Source: Spirochaetae bacterium HGW-Spirochaetae-4 (lineage in GTDB: Bacteria; Spirochaetota; Spirochaetia; Sphaerochaetales; Sphaerochaetaceae). Taken from it: a DNA stretch of 64,000 nt. Shown here piece by piece: positions 45,382 through 54,841 of the stretch. The notes beneath the pieces were generated by a model. It had not been told where the DNA came from, did not search any database, and saw only the letters and a list, made by a program, of their open reading frames with translations. Made by a program: the position numbers and the translations under genes. The stretch lies in contig PGXU01000003.1 of the NCBI GenBank assembly GCA_002839335.1, positions 1-64,000 of the forward strand. The letters run 5' to 3'. Position 1 is the first letter of the stretch. The number at the start of each line of letters is the position of its first letter.

Positions 45382-46566
45382 TCAGTTTGTAAGAAATTCG
45401 TCTAGATACTCACGGGTCACTTCCCAGCGAGAGTTCTCATCATTGTGATAAACAGCCGAAAAAGGAATCGTCAAATGCCTTCCGTCGGGACCGGTAAGGG
45501 AAATCTTGCGTGATAAAATATTTACTTCGGTGATTTTCATCAGTTCGTGCTGTATCTTCAACTTGCTTCCTTCCTGGGGCAGGTTCCGCTTTTCCTCAAA
45601 ATAGAAATCGTACTCATAGGAAAGGCAACACAACAATCTTCCACAAGGTCCAGAAATTTTTGTGGAATTTAGCGAAAGATTTTGTTCCTTGGCCATTTTT
45701 ATGGATACCGGGTTCAATTTGTCGGTAATGGCATGGCAACAAAAGTCTCTTCCACAGACAGCCAAGCCTCCCAAGACACGTGATTCGTCCCTGACACCGA
45801 TCTGTCGCAACTCGATGCGGATCCTGAATACAGCGACCAAATCCTTTACAAGATCACGGAAATCGACGCGGTTCGCCGCAGTGAAGAAGAAGATTATCTT
45901 GGCTTCGCCGAACAAATAATGGGCAGACACCAATTTCATATCCAATCCGTGGATCTGCACCTTTTCGCGACACAGGACAAGGGCCTCGCCCTCCATCTCG
46001 GTCAACTCACGGTACCTCGCGTAATCGTCCTTGCCGGCCAACCGATCGATCCAGTCGACATCTCCGGAAATCTTGACCGGAACATCGTCCTCCTTGTTCG
46101 CTTTGCCGGAGGAACAGCATCCCTCACATTGCGCACACGCATCATCCGGGGTCTCGTCGAAATCGAGTCCTGCCGCAACATACGGAGGTACCACGACAGG
46201 ATCCTGCGCCGCATCCGAAGAAGCGGAGACTTCAGGTTCACCGGAAGCGACAAGATCCTCGTCGACCCCATATACTTCGTCGATCGCCTCGCCATGGAGA
46301 CAAGCTCCCTGGCATTCGGTCGAGCCGGGCTCGTAGCCCTTCATCGCCATCGCCGAACCGACGACCATGCCATAATCGAGTCCATAACGGGAGGGTGCGA
46401 TGACATGGACTCCACGCGCAAGAGGTTTCTCGGAGGCACATACAGACAATTCATTTGAAGATGGATTCTTCACCAAATATATATATCCATATTCCGGCCG
46501 CTGGGTCGGCTTCTTCGCTTGAGCCTCCCCGTCATGTGCAGAATGGAAATTTCTATCTTTTTTCAT
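45382..46566 (-). CDS. PSP1-domain protein, RicT/YaaT-like, with a Cys-rich insertion
   Basis: 394 residues from ATG 46566 (AAGG, 6 nt upstream). The C-terminal 230 residues are the PSP1/RicT core: HYLFGEAKIIFFFTA, VDFRDLV, GGLAVCGRDFCC and SGPCGRLLCCLSYE. RicT, in complex with RicA and RicF in Bacillus, binds [4Fe-4S] clusters and affects RNA processing. Between the N-terminal strand region and the core lies an acidic insertion of about 100 residues with ECQGACLHG and CAQCEGCCSSG, not usual in RicT. It is divergent from tatD. Confidence 0.82.
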   Translation of the reverse strand: MKKDRNFHSAHDGEAQAKKPTQRPEYGYIYLVKNPSSNELSVCASEKPLARGVHVIAPSRYGLDYGMVVGSAMAMKGYEPGSTECQGACLHGEAIDEVYGVDEDLVASGEPEVSASSDAAQDPVVVPPYVAAGLDFDETPDDACAQCEGCCSSGKANKEDDVPVKISGDVDWIDRLAGKDDYARYRELTEMEGEALVLCREKVQIHGLDMKLVSAHYLFGEAKIIFFFTAANRVDFRDLVKDLVAVFRIRIELRQIGVRDESRVLGGLAVCGRDFCCHAITDKLNPVSIKMAKEQNLSLNSTKISGPCGRLLCCLSYEYDFYFEEKRNLPQEGSKLKIQHELMKITEVNILSRKISLTGPDGRHLTIPFSAVYHNDENSRWEVTREYLDEFLTN

Positions 46567-46620
46567 CAACATCCTTATTTGCTTAAGCTGAAAAGCATTA
46601 GATTCTCTCAAGCATATCCT

Positions 46621-46649
46621 AAGCTACCATGTTGGAACGAAATTGTCAA
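46621..46649 (-). promoter_or_regulatory. promoter of the RicT-like gene
   Basis: Minus strand TTGACA (46649-46644) and TAGCTT (46626-46621), spacer 17 bp, about 50 nt of leader before the ATG. Confidence 0.55.
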
Positions 46650-46662
46650 ACACAAATCTGCC

Positions 46663-46691
46663 TTGACGACCACAATGGTTCATGGTATCTT
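46663..46691 (+). promoter_or_regulatory. promoter of tatD-dus
   Basis: TTGACG (46663-46668) and TATCTT (46686-46691), spacer 17 bp, back to back with the RicT-like promoter and about 42 nt before the tatD ATG. Confidence 0.6.
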
Positions 46692-46740
46692 CTTGATAAG
46701 TCCCGTAAAGACATATTTCTTATCAACATCAGGAAAAACC

Positions 46741-47520
46741 ATGCAATTATTTGATACTCACGCCCATATCGGCCTGATACATGAAGACCAGATGGAGCAA
46801 TTGCTCATCATACAACTCGCCAAGCGGAAGTCGGTTTCCCATATCGTCAGTATCTGCAATAGCCTCCACGACTTCGAGCAGGTATACGAGAATCTGAAGA
46901 CCGCCACAGGTGTATACCATGCGGTGGGAGTTTCTCCGTCGGAAGTAGCGAACCCCGGAGTAAATTGGGAACACAGGCTGCAGGCCTTTGCGAAACTGGA
47001 CCGTGTAATCGCCATTGGCGAGATCGGGCTAGACTATTATCGTAATTTCGGAGACAAGAACTCCCAAGTGGAGCTTTTCATCAGACAGCTGGACATAGCC
47101 AGGAGTCTTCAATTGCCCGCGATCATCCACAACCGTGAAGCTGGCCGCGACCTGCTCGATATATTGAAGACCAGGATCGGAGAAAAGGGCGGAATATTCC
47201 ACTGCTATTCCGAGGATTGGCTCTACGCCATGGAAGCTTTGGAATTGCCCATGTATTTCTCGTTCGCCGGAAACATCACGTATAAGAACGTCCGCCATCT
47301 GCACGAAACCATAGCAAATCTTCCCATGGATAGGATTCTCATCGAATCGGAAAGTCCTTTCATGGTTCCTTCAAACTACAAGGGGAAACGGAACAAGCCC
47401 GCATATTTGGTCGAGACTGCACAAGCGATTGCGGATATCAAACGAATGTCGTTGGAAGATACCGCACAGGCGTTGTACGAAAATAGCCTCAGGGCCTTCC
47501 ACTTGCCGGAGAACGCATAG
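46741..47520 (+). CDS. tatD: TatD-family metal-dependent DNase
   Basis: 259 residues. Metal motifs are FDTHAHI, IGEIGLDYY, IIHNREAG and FHCYSEDW. Two usual motifs differ: the GIHP motif is VGVSP, and the ETD-x-P motif is LIESESPF, which puts Glu in place of the catalytic Asp. It may act on different substrates or be less active. ATG 46741 has AGGAAA upstream; the open frame before it includes the promoter and is not coding. It is followed by dus after 5 bp. Confidence 0.9.
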   Translation: MQLFDTHAHIGLIHEDQMEQLLIIQLAKRKSVSHIVSICNSLHDFEQVYENLKTATGVYHAVGVSPSEVANPGVNWEHRLQAFAKLDRVIAIGEIGLDYYRNFGDKNSQVELFIRQLDIARSLQLPAIIHNREAGRDLLDILKTRIGEKGGIFHCYSEDWLYAMEALELPMYFSFAGNITYKNVRHLHETIANLPMDRILIESESPFMVPSNYKGKRNKPAYLVETAQAIADIKRMSLEDTAQALYENSLRAFHLPENA

Positions 47521-47525
47521 TACGT

Positions 47526-48554
47526 ATGACTGGTCAAATGCAACCCAAACCTCTTTATCATCCCGTTGATATCGGCTCGGTCCACATCGACGGGAATTTG
47601 TTTCTCGCTCCTTTGGCGGGATACACGGACAGGGCTTTCCGTTCCGTTTGTATCGACAAGGGAGCGTCGTTCACGTATACCGAGATGGTGAGTGCCGAAG
47701 GTCTCGCCCGGGACAGCGTCAACACGGAAAAACTTATGGTACGGGCGGAGAACGAACAACAGCTCGCAATCCAGATTTTCATGCCGGAAGCGTCGGTCGT
47801 TGCCAGAAGTATCGGGAAGCTCTTGGAATATTCTCCTACGGTCATAGATATCAATTGCGGGTGTCCTGTGCCAAAGGTAGTGAAGACAGGAGCCGGTTCG
47901 GCTCTTCTGAGATTTCCCGACAAGATCCATGATATTGTCCACCTTATCAAGCATTCCTGCGATATCCCCGTTTCGGTCAAGATCAGATTGGGATGGGATT
48001 CAAGCTCCCTCAACTATCGTGAGACTACCGATGCCGCACTTGCGGCTGGAGTCGACATGATCACGATGCACGCCCGTACGAAAGCCATGGGCTATTCGGG
48101 AACCGCCGATTGGTCGGCGCTAGCCGATTTGAAACACTATGTGTACAAGAACAATCCGAAGGTTCCCATTTTCGGTTCCGGCGACCTCTTTTCAGCCCAG
48201 GCTGCCAAAGAGATGTTGGAACAGACAGGGGTCGATGGTGTCATGTTCGCCCGTGGAGCCATGGGAAACCCCTTCATTTTCTCCGATACCTACAACCTGT
48301 TGACCAAGGGGGAGGAGACGGTGTACCACACTACCCGGGAACGGGTGACCACCCTGCTCAAGCAGCTGCATCTCATGGGAAACGACATAGGAGAACGGCT
48401 GGCTTGCCGAGAGATGCGCAAGCATGCGACCGCCTATCTCAAGGGGATCCATCACGCTTCGAAAGCCAAGCAGGCACTCGTCCAAGCGAACACCTACGAG
48501 CAGTATGAGACCATCTGTGCCCGCTTGGTGGAAGAGACTCCACAAGAGCTATAA
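47526..48554 (+). CDS. dus: tRNA-dihydrouridine synthase
   Basis: 342 residues, DusB-type. FMN and substrate motifs: LAPLAGYTDRAFR, the catalytic cysteine in INCGCPVPKVVKTGAGSAL, KIRLGWD, HARTKAMGYSG, and ARGAMGNPFIF. It reduces uridine in the tRNA D-loop. It probably shares the tatD transcript. The C-terminal helical domain is present (RKHATAYLKG). Confidence 0.94.
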   Translation: MTGQMQPKPLYHPVDIGSVHIDGNLFLAPLAGYTDRAFRSVCIDKGASFTYTEMVSAEGLARDSVNTEKLMVRAENEQQLAIQIFMPEASVVARSIGKLLEYSPTVIDINCGCPVPKVVKTGAGSALLRFPDKIHDIVHLIKHSCDIPVSVKIRLGWDSSSLNYRETTDAALAAGVDMITMHARTKAMGYSGTADWSALADLKHYVYKNNPKVPIFGSGDLFSAQAAKEMLEQTGVDGVMFARGAMGNPFIFSDTYNLLTKGEETVYHTTRERVTTLLKQLHLMGNDIGERLACREMRKHATAYLKGIHHASKAKQALVQANTYEQYETICARLVEETPQEL

Positions 48555-48633
48555 CCTGTCGAGAGTTGACCTTGCCAATCGTTACATGGTAGCTTTCTTG
48601 GAGTCCCGAAACTATGCAGGGAAAGGAGAAAAC

Positions 48634-49899
48634 ATGAGAGTTCTTGTGTTGGGTTCTGGAGCAAAAGACCATGCGATGACTTGGTTGTTTTCCCAAAGCA
48701 AGCTTATTGACGGGTTGTTTGTCGCCAAAGGAAATGTTGGCACCGGTGACATTGCGGAAAATCTTCCCGATGTCGATCCGTCATCTCCGGAATCGGTTTA
48801 CGAGGCTTGCAGGAAATACGATATCAACTTTGTGTTTGTCGGAACCGAGGCACCATTGTTCACTGGGGTGATCGATTACCTGAACAATCGTGGCATAGAC
48901 ACCTTCGGAGCACCAGGCAATGCCTTGAAACTTGAGGGTGACCGCTATTTCGCAAGAACCTTCACATCCCGTCACAATATTCCCACCCCGCCATACAAGA
49001 TGTTCTCCGACGAAGAATCCTTGTCGAATTTCCTGAAGCGCCACCCGGGAGAAAACTTCGTTCTCAAGCGCAATGCCATGGCTCCGAGCAGGATCATGGT
49101 CGACTCGAACGATTACCAAACCCTGATGAATTTCGGCAAAGGTATTTTGCAGACCGACAATCTTCTTGTTGAGAACCACTTGGCCGGATTGTCCGTCACC
49201 ATTACAGTCTTCACCGACAACAACGGATACCTGATGTTGCCGCTTTGCTCCGACTATACCAAGAGCGAGGAAGGCGGTTCAGGTGCCGCTACCGGTGGAA
49301 TGGGGTCCATCTGTCCCGTACCACTTCCGAAAAGTGTCCAGAAGCAGATCATCGAGTTGATTATCGAACCTACACTCTATGGTATGCAGGTCGAACAATT
49401 TGCCTACAAGGGTGTTCTGACATTCAGTGTCATTCTCACAAACGATGGCCCCGTATTGGTCGACTACCACGTCAGGTTCAACGATCCTGCAACACAAGCT
49501 ATCGTTCCGCTGATCAAGTCGGATATCATCGAGATTCTCAACGCCATGAAGCAAGATACTGTCAAGAATTTCCAACTTGAGGTTTCGACCAAATCGGCCG
49601 TGGCGGTGGTGGTTGCCAGCCAGGGATATCCCGACAAACCGGTGCTGGGACAGATTGTCGAACCACTTCCCAATATCATAAGGAACAACCTGCTGACAAA
49701 CAAACCGATGGTCTTCTATGGTGCTGTCATGGAGAAGGATAATGTCTCTGTGACAACCGGTGGAAGGAATGTCACGATTGTCGGAATCGGGAAAAATATT
49801 ATCCAAGCAAATAAGCAGGCGTACCAGTATATCGACTCGGTTCGTTTCAATGGGGCGTGGTACCGCAACGATATCGGGAACAAGTTTTTCGAGAACTAA
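48634..49899 (+). CDS. divergent PurD-like ATP-grasp protein
   Basis: 421 residues, PurD length. The framework of phosphoribosylamine-glycine ligase is recognisable: VLVLGSGAKDHAMTW, KLEGDRYFARTF, AATGGMGS, and DYHVRFNDPATQ. However, the usual KADGLAAGKGV loop is KRNAMAPSRIMV, and the metal-binding EFNxRxGDPET is DYHVRFNDPAT, losing the Glu/Asn. GAR synthetase activity is thus doubtful. No other purine genes are nearby. ATG 48634 has AAAGGAG 6 nt upstream; the open frame further upstream overlaps dus. It ends at a strong terminator. Confidence 0.78.
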   Translation: MRVLVLGSGAKDHAMTWLFSQSKLIDGLFVAKGNVGTGDIAENLPDVDPSSPESVYEACRKYDINFVFVGTEAPLFTGVIDYLNNRGIDTFGAPGNALKLEGDRYFARTFTSRHNIPTPPYKMFSDEESLSNFLKRHPGENFVLKRNAMAPSRIMVDSNDYQTLMNFGKGILQTDNLLVENHLAGLSVTITVFTDNNGYLMLPLCSDYTKSEEGGSGAATGGMGSICPVPLPKSVQKQIIELIIEPTLYGMQVEQFAYKGVLTFSVILTNDGPVLVDYHVRFNDPATQAIVPLIKSDIIEILNAMKQDTVKNFQLEVSTKSAVAVVVASQGYPDKPVLGQIVEPLPNIIRNNLLTNKPMVFYGAVMEKDNVSVTTGGRNVTIVGIGKNIIQANKQAYQYIDSVRFNGAWYRNDIGNKFFEN

Positions 49900-49938
49900 T
49901 CGGCAATCGTGTCAGACTATCACTCGGTATAAAAATTG

Positions 49939-49975
49939 AAGCCTGCAACCGTAATGAAACCGGTGCAGGCTTTTT
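49939..49975 (+). terminator. intrinsic terminator between purD-like and rlmB genes
   Basis: Stem AAGCCTGCA/TGCAGGCTT (49939-49947 with 49964-49972), 16-nt loop, then TTTTT on the plus strand. AAAAA before the stem gives a T-run on the minus strand as well, so it can serve both convergent genes. Confidence 0.85.
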
Positions 49976-50023
49976 GCTGATGAATAGTATCGCAACCCCA
50001 GGGCAAGAGCTGGAAAGTGGAGG

Positions 50024-50800
50024 CTAAGCCTCCTCGGCACGTACAACCGGTTGTTGGCGACGGAATTCGTATAATAGGATGCCCGCGGCAACCGATACGT
50101 TCAACGAGTCGATGTGGCCGGATGTCGGAATGGATACGATATGGTCGCAATGCTTTTCAACCAGCTGGCTCATCCCATCCCCTTCCGAACCCATGACAAG
50201 CACCGTCCGATTCGGGAATTTCATCGAGAATACGGCATCACCACCCATATCGGCGCCATATACCCAGAAACCCTGTTTCTGCAACAATTCAATCTCACGG
50301 ACCAGATTGGTCACCGTAGCCATGGGAACGTATTGCGCGGCTCCACTGGAGATGCGGACCACGGTTTCGTTTGCCTGGGCACTCCGTCGTTCCGGTACGA
50401 TCACAAGATCGACGGAAAACTGGTCGGCGCTCCGTAGGATCGCACCAAGATTGTGGACATCTGTAATACCGTCGAGGACAAGAACCAGGGCAGGCTTGTC
50501 TTCTGGCAATCCCGCGAGAAAGTCCTTCACTGTTGTGGCGTCCTTCCTACCGGAACCCGACTGACGTTCCCGGGGCCTTCCCATATCCAACATGGCTCCA
50601 CGATGGTCCGCACTCTGTATCAGCCTGTCCATTTCAATCTTCGCTATCTTTCTGACTGCGACGTTCGAGTTTCCGCGAGCCAACGACTCCAAGCGATCGT
50701 TGCGCTTTTCCATATTCCTGCAAATATACAATATGCTACCAGCAGGAGCTTGTTTCAAAGCCTCTTCGATCGCATGAAATCCTACTATCCTCTCGCCCAT
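50024..50800 (-). CDS. rlmB: SpoU-family 23S rRNA 2'-O-methyltransferase
   Basis: 258 residues. An N-terminal L30e-like substrate domain (IVGFHAIEEALKQ) is followed by the SPOUT domain with its three motifs: HNLGAILRSADQF, VLVMGSEGDGMS and SLNVSVAAGILLYE. The layout fits RlmB, which methylates G2251 of 23S rRNA; the TrmH tRNA form lacks the N-terminal domain. It follows dnaJ by 10 bp on the same strand. Confidence 0.9.
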   Translation of the reverse strand: MGERIVGFHAIEEALKQAPAGSILYICRNMEKRNDRLESLARGNSNVAVRKIAKIEMDRLIQSADHRGAMLDMGRPRERQSGSGRKDATTVKDFLAGLPEDKPALVLVLDGITDVHNLGAILRSADQFSVDLVIVPERRSAQANETVVRISSGAAQYVPMATVTNLVREIELLQKQGFWVYGADMGGDAVFSMKFPNRTVLVMGSEGDGMSQLVEKHCDHIVSIPTSGHIDSLNVSVAAGILLYEFRRQQPVVRAEEA

Positions 50801-50810
50801 GAAAACTCCC

Positions 50811-51926
50811 CTATTCGGTAAATGGTACCGGCTCGGGATTTTTGTTTTCTCCCAAGACTTCAGCCAACTGGCTCATTAGTTTTTTTGCTTCGCGATTCAA
50901 TTTCCGGGGAGTTTCCACTATCAACTTGATATATTGGTCACCCCGTTGATCCAACGATCCACGTAATTTCGGAACACCCTTGTTACGCAGACGCAGGACT
51001 TTTCCATTCTGTGTCCCGGCTGGAACGGCTACTTTCACCTTCACATCGTCGATTGTCATCACTTCGATATCCCCGCCCAATGCGGCTTGGGTTATCGATA
51101 TGGGAATCTGGCAATACAAGTCGGTTCCAGACCGTTCGAAATAGGCATGGGAACGAACATTGACATAAACAAACAAATCGCCGGACGGTCCGCCATTCGG
51201 TCCAGCATCGCCCATGCCCGAAATGGAGATCCGGTTCCCGGTATCCACTCCAGCAGGTATCGTGACCTTCAGCTTCTGCTGCTTGCGCATAAGACCCGAC
51301 CCATGGCATTCACCACAGGGGTTCTCGACAATATGGCCCTCACCACCACAGGTGGGACACGTAGAAGCTATGGAGAAGAAGCCGGAATTCCGTCTCACTT
51401 GACCTACACCGTTACAGGTAGGACAAATCTTTTTTCCCGAACCGCTCTTCACCCCCGATCCATGGCATGTCGAGCAATGGATCTGATGGGTATAGGAAAC
51501 GTCGACTTTGGTTCCGAAGACAGCGTCCTTGAAATCGATCTCGATATCGTACCGCAGGCTTGAACCCACAGCCGGACCACGGGATGCTTGCGAGGACCGT
51601 CCACCGCCACCAAAGAAGGATCCGAAGATATCTCCGAATCCTCCACCAAACAAATCGCTGAAGTCCCGGTATACATTGGAATAGTCCTGTGCACCACCGG
51701 CATCGACACCCGCGAACCCGTACTGGTCGTACGCTTGCCGCTTCTGCTCGTTGCTCAATACTTCATAGGCTTCGCTGGCTTCCTTGAACCGTTCTTCCGC
51801 CGCCGCATCCCCAGGATTCTTGTCCGGATGATTCGCCACAGCCAATTTACGATAGGCTTTTTTGATTTCGTCCTGGGCGGCTCCTTTGGAAACGCCCAAG
51901 ACTTCGTAATAATCCCGTTTTGCCAC
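50811..51926 (-). CDS. dnaJ: chaperone DnaJ
   Basis: 371 residues, full type I. J domain with NHPDKN, a Gly/Phe-rich region ([16 protein letters not shown]), four zinc repeats ([32 protein letters not shown]) and the C-terminal substrate domain. The start is GTG 51926, with GGAAG 12 nt upstream. It delivers clients to DnaK, encoded 29 bp upstream. Confidence 0.97.
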   Translation of the reverse strand: MAKRDYYEVLGVSKGAAQDEIKKAYRKLAVANHPDKNPGDAAAEERFKEASEAYEVLSNEQKRQAYDQYGFAGVDAGGAQDYSNVYRDFSDLFGGGFGDIFGSFFGGGGRSSQASRGPAVGSSLRYDIEIDFKDAVFGTKVDVSYTHQIHCSTCHGSGVKSGSGKKICPTCNGVGQVRRNSGFFSIASTCPTCGGEGHIVENPCGECHGSGLMRKQQKLKVTIPAGVDTGNRISISGMGDAGPNGGPSGDLFVYVNVRSHAYFERSGTDLYCQIPISITQAALGGDIEVMTIDDVKVKVAVPAGTQNGKVLRLRNKGVPKLRGSLDQRGDQYIKLIVETPRKLNREAKKLMSQLAEVLGENKNPEPVPFTE

Positions 51927-51955
51927 GGTGCAACACTTCCTTCAGTTGGATTCGA

Positions 51956-53875
51956 TTAATCTACGACTTCATAATCGGCATCTTCAACACCGTCATCAGC
52001 CTTTTTCTCTTGTGAAGACGACCCTTGCCCTTGTGTGTCAGGCCCCTGTCCCTCGGCACCCTGCTGGGCTGCTGTCGCCTTGTACATCTCTTCAGCCAAC
52101 TTGTATGCCGCCTGTTGGAGTGCTTCGGTCTTCGCTTTGATATCGTCTATCACATTGGAGGTCATGGCTGCCTTCAGGTCGGAGATGGCACTTTCAATCT
52201 TTGCCTTCTCCTCGTCCGAAATCTTGTCGCCATAATCCTTCAAGGACTTTTCGGTCGAATACATGAGACTATCGGCTTCGTTTCGTACCTCGATCCGCTC
52301 ACGTTCCTTCTTGTCCTCTTCGGCATGCAACTCCGCATCCTTGACCATCTGCTCGATATCCTTTTCGGACAATCCGGAAGACGATTCGATCCGAATCTTC
52401 TGCTCCTTTCCTGTACCCAGATCCTTCGCGCTGACATGGACGATACCGTTGGCATCTATATCGAAAGTCACTTCAATCTGGGGCACGCCACGTGGAGCCG
52501 CTGGAATCCCAATAAGATCGAATTTGCCAAGTGTCCGGTTCTGGCTTGCCATTTCACGCTCACCCTGTAGCACATGGATGGAAACAGCTGTCTGTCCGTC
52601 TGCGGCAGTCGAGAAAATCTGGCTCTTCCGGGTTGGGATGGTTGTATTGCGTTCGATCAACTTGGTCGATATTCCACCCAACGTCTCGATTCCGAGAGAC
52701 AGGGGAGTAACATCCAAGAGCAACACGTCCTTCACATCACCACCAAGGATACCACCTTGGATAGCGGCACCCATCGCAACAACCTCATCGGGATTGACAC
52801 CCTTGTGGGGTTCCTTCTGGAAAATTTCCTTTACAAGTGCCTGGACTGCGGGAATACGGGTCGATCCTCCCACCAGGATAACTTCGTCTATATCCTTCGG
52901 GGAAAGCCCTGCATCCTTCAATGCATTCAAGCAAGGTTTGCGGCTTCGTTCCACCAGATCCGAAACCATCTGTTCGAATTTGGCGCGGGAAAGGTTCATC
53001 TGCAAGTGCTTCGGCCCGGAGGCATCAGCGGTAATGTACGGAAGGTTGATGGACGTGTCCTTTGTGCTGGACAACTCGATCTTTGCCTTCTCGGCGGCTT
53101 CACGCAGACGTTGCAACGCCATCTTGTCCTTCGACAAGTCGATTCCGGATTCCTTCTTGAAACTATCGACCAACCAGTCGATAATCTTCTGGTCGAAGTC
53201 ATCACCACCAAGATGTGTGTCACCATTGGTCGACTTCACTTCGAACACGCCGTCGCCAAGTTCGAGGATAGAGATGTCGAAGGTACCACCACCAAGGTCG
53301 TATACGGCTATCTTCTCTTCCTTCGAGTTGTCCTTTCCCAATCCGTACGCAAGAGCTGCCGCAGTGGGTTCGTTGACAATCCGCTTGACTTCCAGGCCTG
53401 CGATCTTTCCGGCATCCTTTGTAGCTTGCCTTTGGGCATCGTTGAAATATGCGGGAACGGTAATGACCGCTTCCGTGACCGGCTCGCCGAGGTAATCCTC
53501 CGCGGTCTTCTTCATCTTTTGGAGGGTCGCCGCAGAAATTTCCTGCGGGGAGTATTCCTTGCCTCTGATGGATACGCGGATCTCATCCGAAGGGCCTGCT
53601 GTCACTTTGTACGAGACCTTCGTGATTTCCGATGGGACCTCCGCAAAACGACGACCCATAAAGCGTTTTATGGATGATACGGTATTTTCCGCATTGGTTA
53701 CGATCTGGTTCTTGGCAGGCTGACCCACCAAACGTTCTCCCTTTGCTGTAAAACCGACAATGGAGGGAGTGGTCCGCTGTCCTTCCGAATTCTGAATTAC
53801 GACGGCATCGCCGTTTTCCATGACTGCAACACATGAATTGGTTGTACCTAAGTCAATTCCGATTATTCTACCCAT
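51956..53875 (-). CDS. dnaK: chaperone DnaK (Hsp70)
   Basis: 639 residues. It starts [19 protein letters not shown], has [14 protein letters not shown] and [11 protein letters not shown], and ends in an acidic tail [11 protein letters not shown]. Gln/Gly-rich linker before the tail as usual. Ribosome site CAAGGAG, 7 nt. It works with GrpE and DnaJ of the same operon. Confidence 0.98.
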   Translation of the reverse strand: MGRIIGIDLGTTNSCVAVMENGDAVVIQNSEGQRTTPSIVGFTAKGERLVGQPAKNQIVTNAENTVSSIKRFMGRRFAEVPSEITKVSYKVTAGPSDEIRVSIRGKEYSPQEISAATLQKMKKTAEDYLGEPVTEAVITVPAYFNDAQRQATKDAGKIAGLEVKRIVNEPTAAALAYGLGKDNSKEEKIAVYDLGGGTFDISILELGDGVFEVKSTNGDTHLGGDDFDQKIIDWLVDSFKKESGIDLSKDKMALQRLREAAEKAKIELSSTKDTSINLPYITADASGPKHLQMNLSRAKFEQMVSDLVERSRKPCLNALKDAGLSPKDIDEVILVGGSTRIPAVQALVKEIFQKEPHKGVNPDEVVAMGAAIQGGILGGDVKDVLLLDVTPLSLGIETLGGISTKLIERNTTIPTRKSQIFSTAADGQTAVSIHVLQGEREMASQNRTLGKFDLIGIPAAPRGVPQIEVTFDIDANGIVHVSAKDLGTGKEQKIRIESSSGLSEKDIEQMVKDAELHAEEDKKERERIEVRNEADSLMYSTEKSLKDYGDKISDEEKAKIESAISDLKAAMTSNVIDDIKAKTEALQQAAYKLAEEMYKATAAQQGAEGQGPDTQGQGSSSQEKKADDGVEDADYEVVD

Positions 53876-53966
53876 GGTTCTTCTCCTTGAAATTCACCAT
53901 CAACATTTGTACACAAGATCTGGAATATGATAATCCTTTTCCTGCAAATTTATTTTCGTTCGTAAG

Positions 53967-54593
53967 TTACTGTGGTATTCCCACCTTCACCTTTGCGGTT
54001 CTCAAAACCCTATCATGAAGATAATAACCTCTTTGCAATTCGGCAAGAACCGTCTCGGTATCGAATTGGTCGCCCGCTTCCATCATCATGGCTTCATGTT
54101 CATGAGGCGAGAATTCCTTGCCGACAATATCGTCCATCTTCTTCAAGCCCCAATTCCTTCCCAATACGTCCAACAGCTGTTTTTGGATCAGTTTGATGCC
54201 ATCGACGTAGGTTTGGACATCTTCTGTCGAGGTTCCGGCTTCGACCGCACGCTCAAAATCATCCAGGATTGGAATCAAATCGCTAAGCAACCGCTCATTC
54301 GCATATTGCACAGCCGTTTCCTTTTCACGTACAAGTCGTTTCCGATAATTGTCCATATCGGCAAGCTTGCGCATGAACGATTCCTTCTCCTCGGCCAATT
54401 CCTTGGTGAGTTTTTCCACTTCCATCTCCAACTCTGCGATACGGGCCTCCTGTGGAGAAAGGGAACTTTCCGCCTGTTCCGCCGTTTGGGAGGCTTCCGC
54501 CCCCCCAGTCACATCCGTAGGCTCCTGGTGATCCACGGGAGTCTGCAGGTCTTTCTCTTTCTTCTCAGTCTCTTTCTTCTCTTTCTTGCTCAT
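53967..54593 (-). CDS. grpE: nucleotide exchange factor GrpE
   Basis: 208 residues. A Lys/Glu-rich N-terminus, a long coiled coil (about 45-95) with RKLADMDNYRKRLVREKE, and a C-terminal beta domain ending RVLRTAKVKVG. It exchanges ADP on DnaK. It is the first gene of grpE-dnaK-dnaJ-rlmB. No hrcA precedes it and no CIRCE element was found in the leader. Confidence 0.96.
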   Translation of the reverse strand: MSKKEKKETEKKEKDLQTPVDHQEPTDVTGGAEASQTAEQAESSLSPQEARIAELEMEVEKLTKELAEEKESFMRKLADMDNYRKRLVREKETAVQYANERLLSDLIPILDDFERAVEAGTSTEDVQTYVDGIKLIQKQLLDVLGRNWGLKKMDDIVGKEFSPHEHEAMMMEAGDQFDTETVLAELQRGYYLHDRVLRTAKVKVGIPQ

Positions 54594-54692
54594 AAATTAC
54601 CTGTGCGTACGTATTTCAAATGCTACCAAGTCGTGAGGACATTCGTATCTATTAATGATCCGCCACGTCTTCCACCCCTGGCAGTCCCATCA

Positions 54693-54722
54693 AACATACT
54701 CAAAGGGAAAAGGGACCGTCAA
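54693..54722 (-). promoter_or_regulatory. probable grpE promoter
   Basis: Minus strand TTGACG (54722-54717) and TATGTT (54698-54693), spacer 18 bp, about 93 nt of leader before grpE. The rest of 54594-54841 shows no CIRCE repeat or terminator. Confidence 0.45.
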
Positions 54723-54841
54723 GTGTTTCAGGCGAATCCCTTGTTGTTAATCATTTCATTCCCCAACGAAACGAGGGTAGCGGAACAATTACTATTGGTC
54801 CATTACCGAGTGAGTGCAGGGAACGTAGGGGGAGATACCCT

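Noticed and set aside
54594-54841. Search for a CIRCE element upstream of grpE
   Set aside because: No TTAGCACTC/GAGTGCTAA-like inverted repeat is present.
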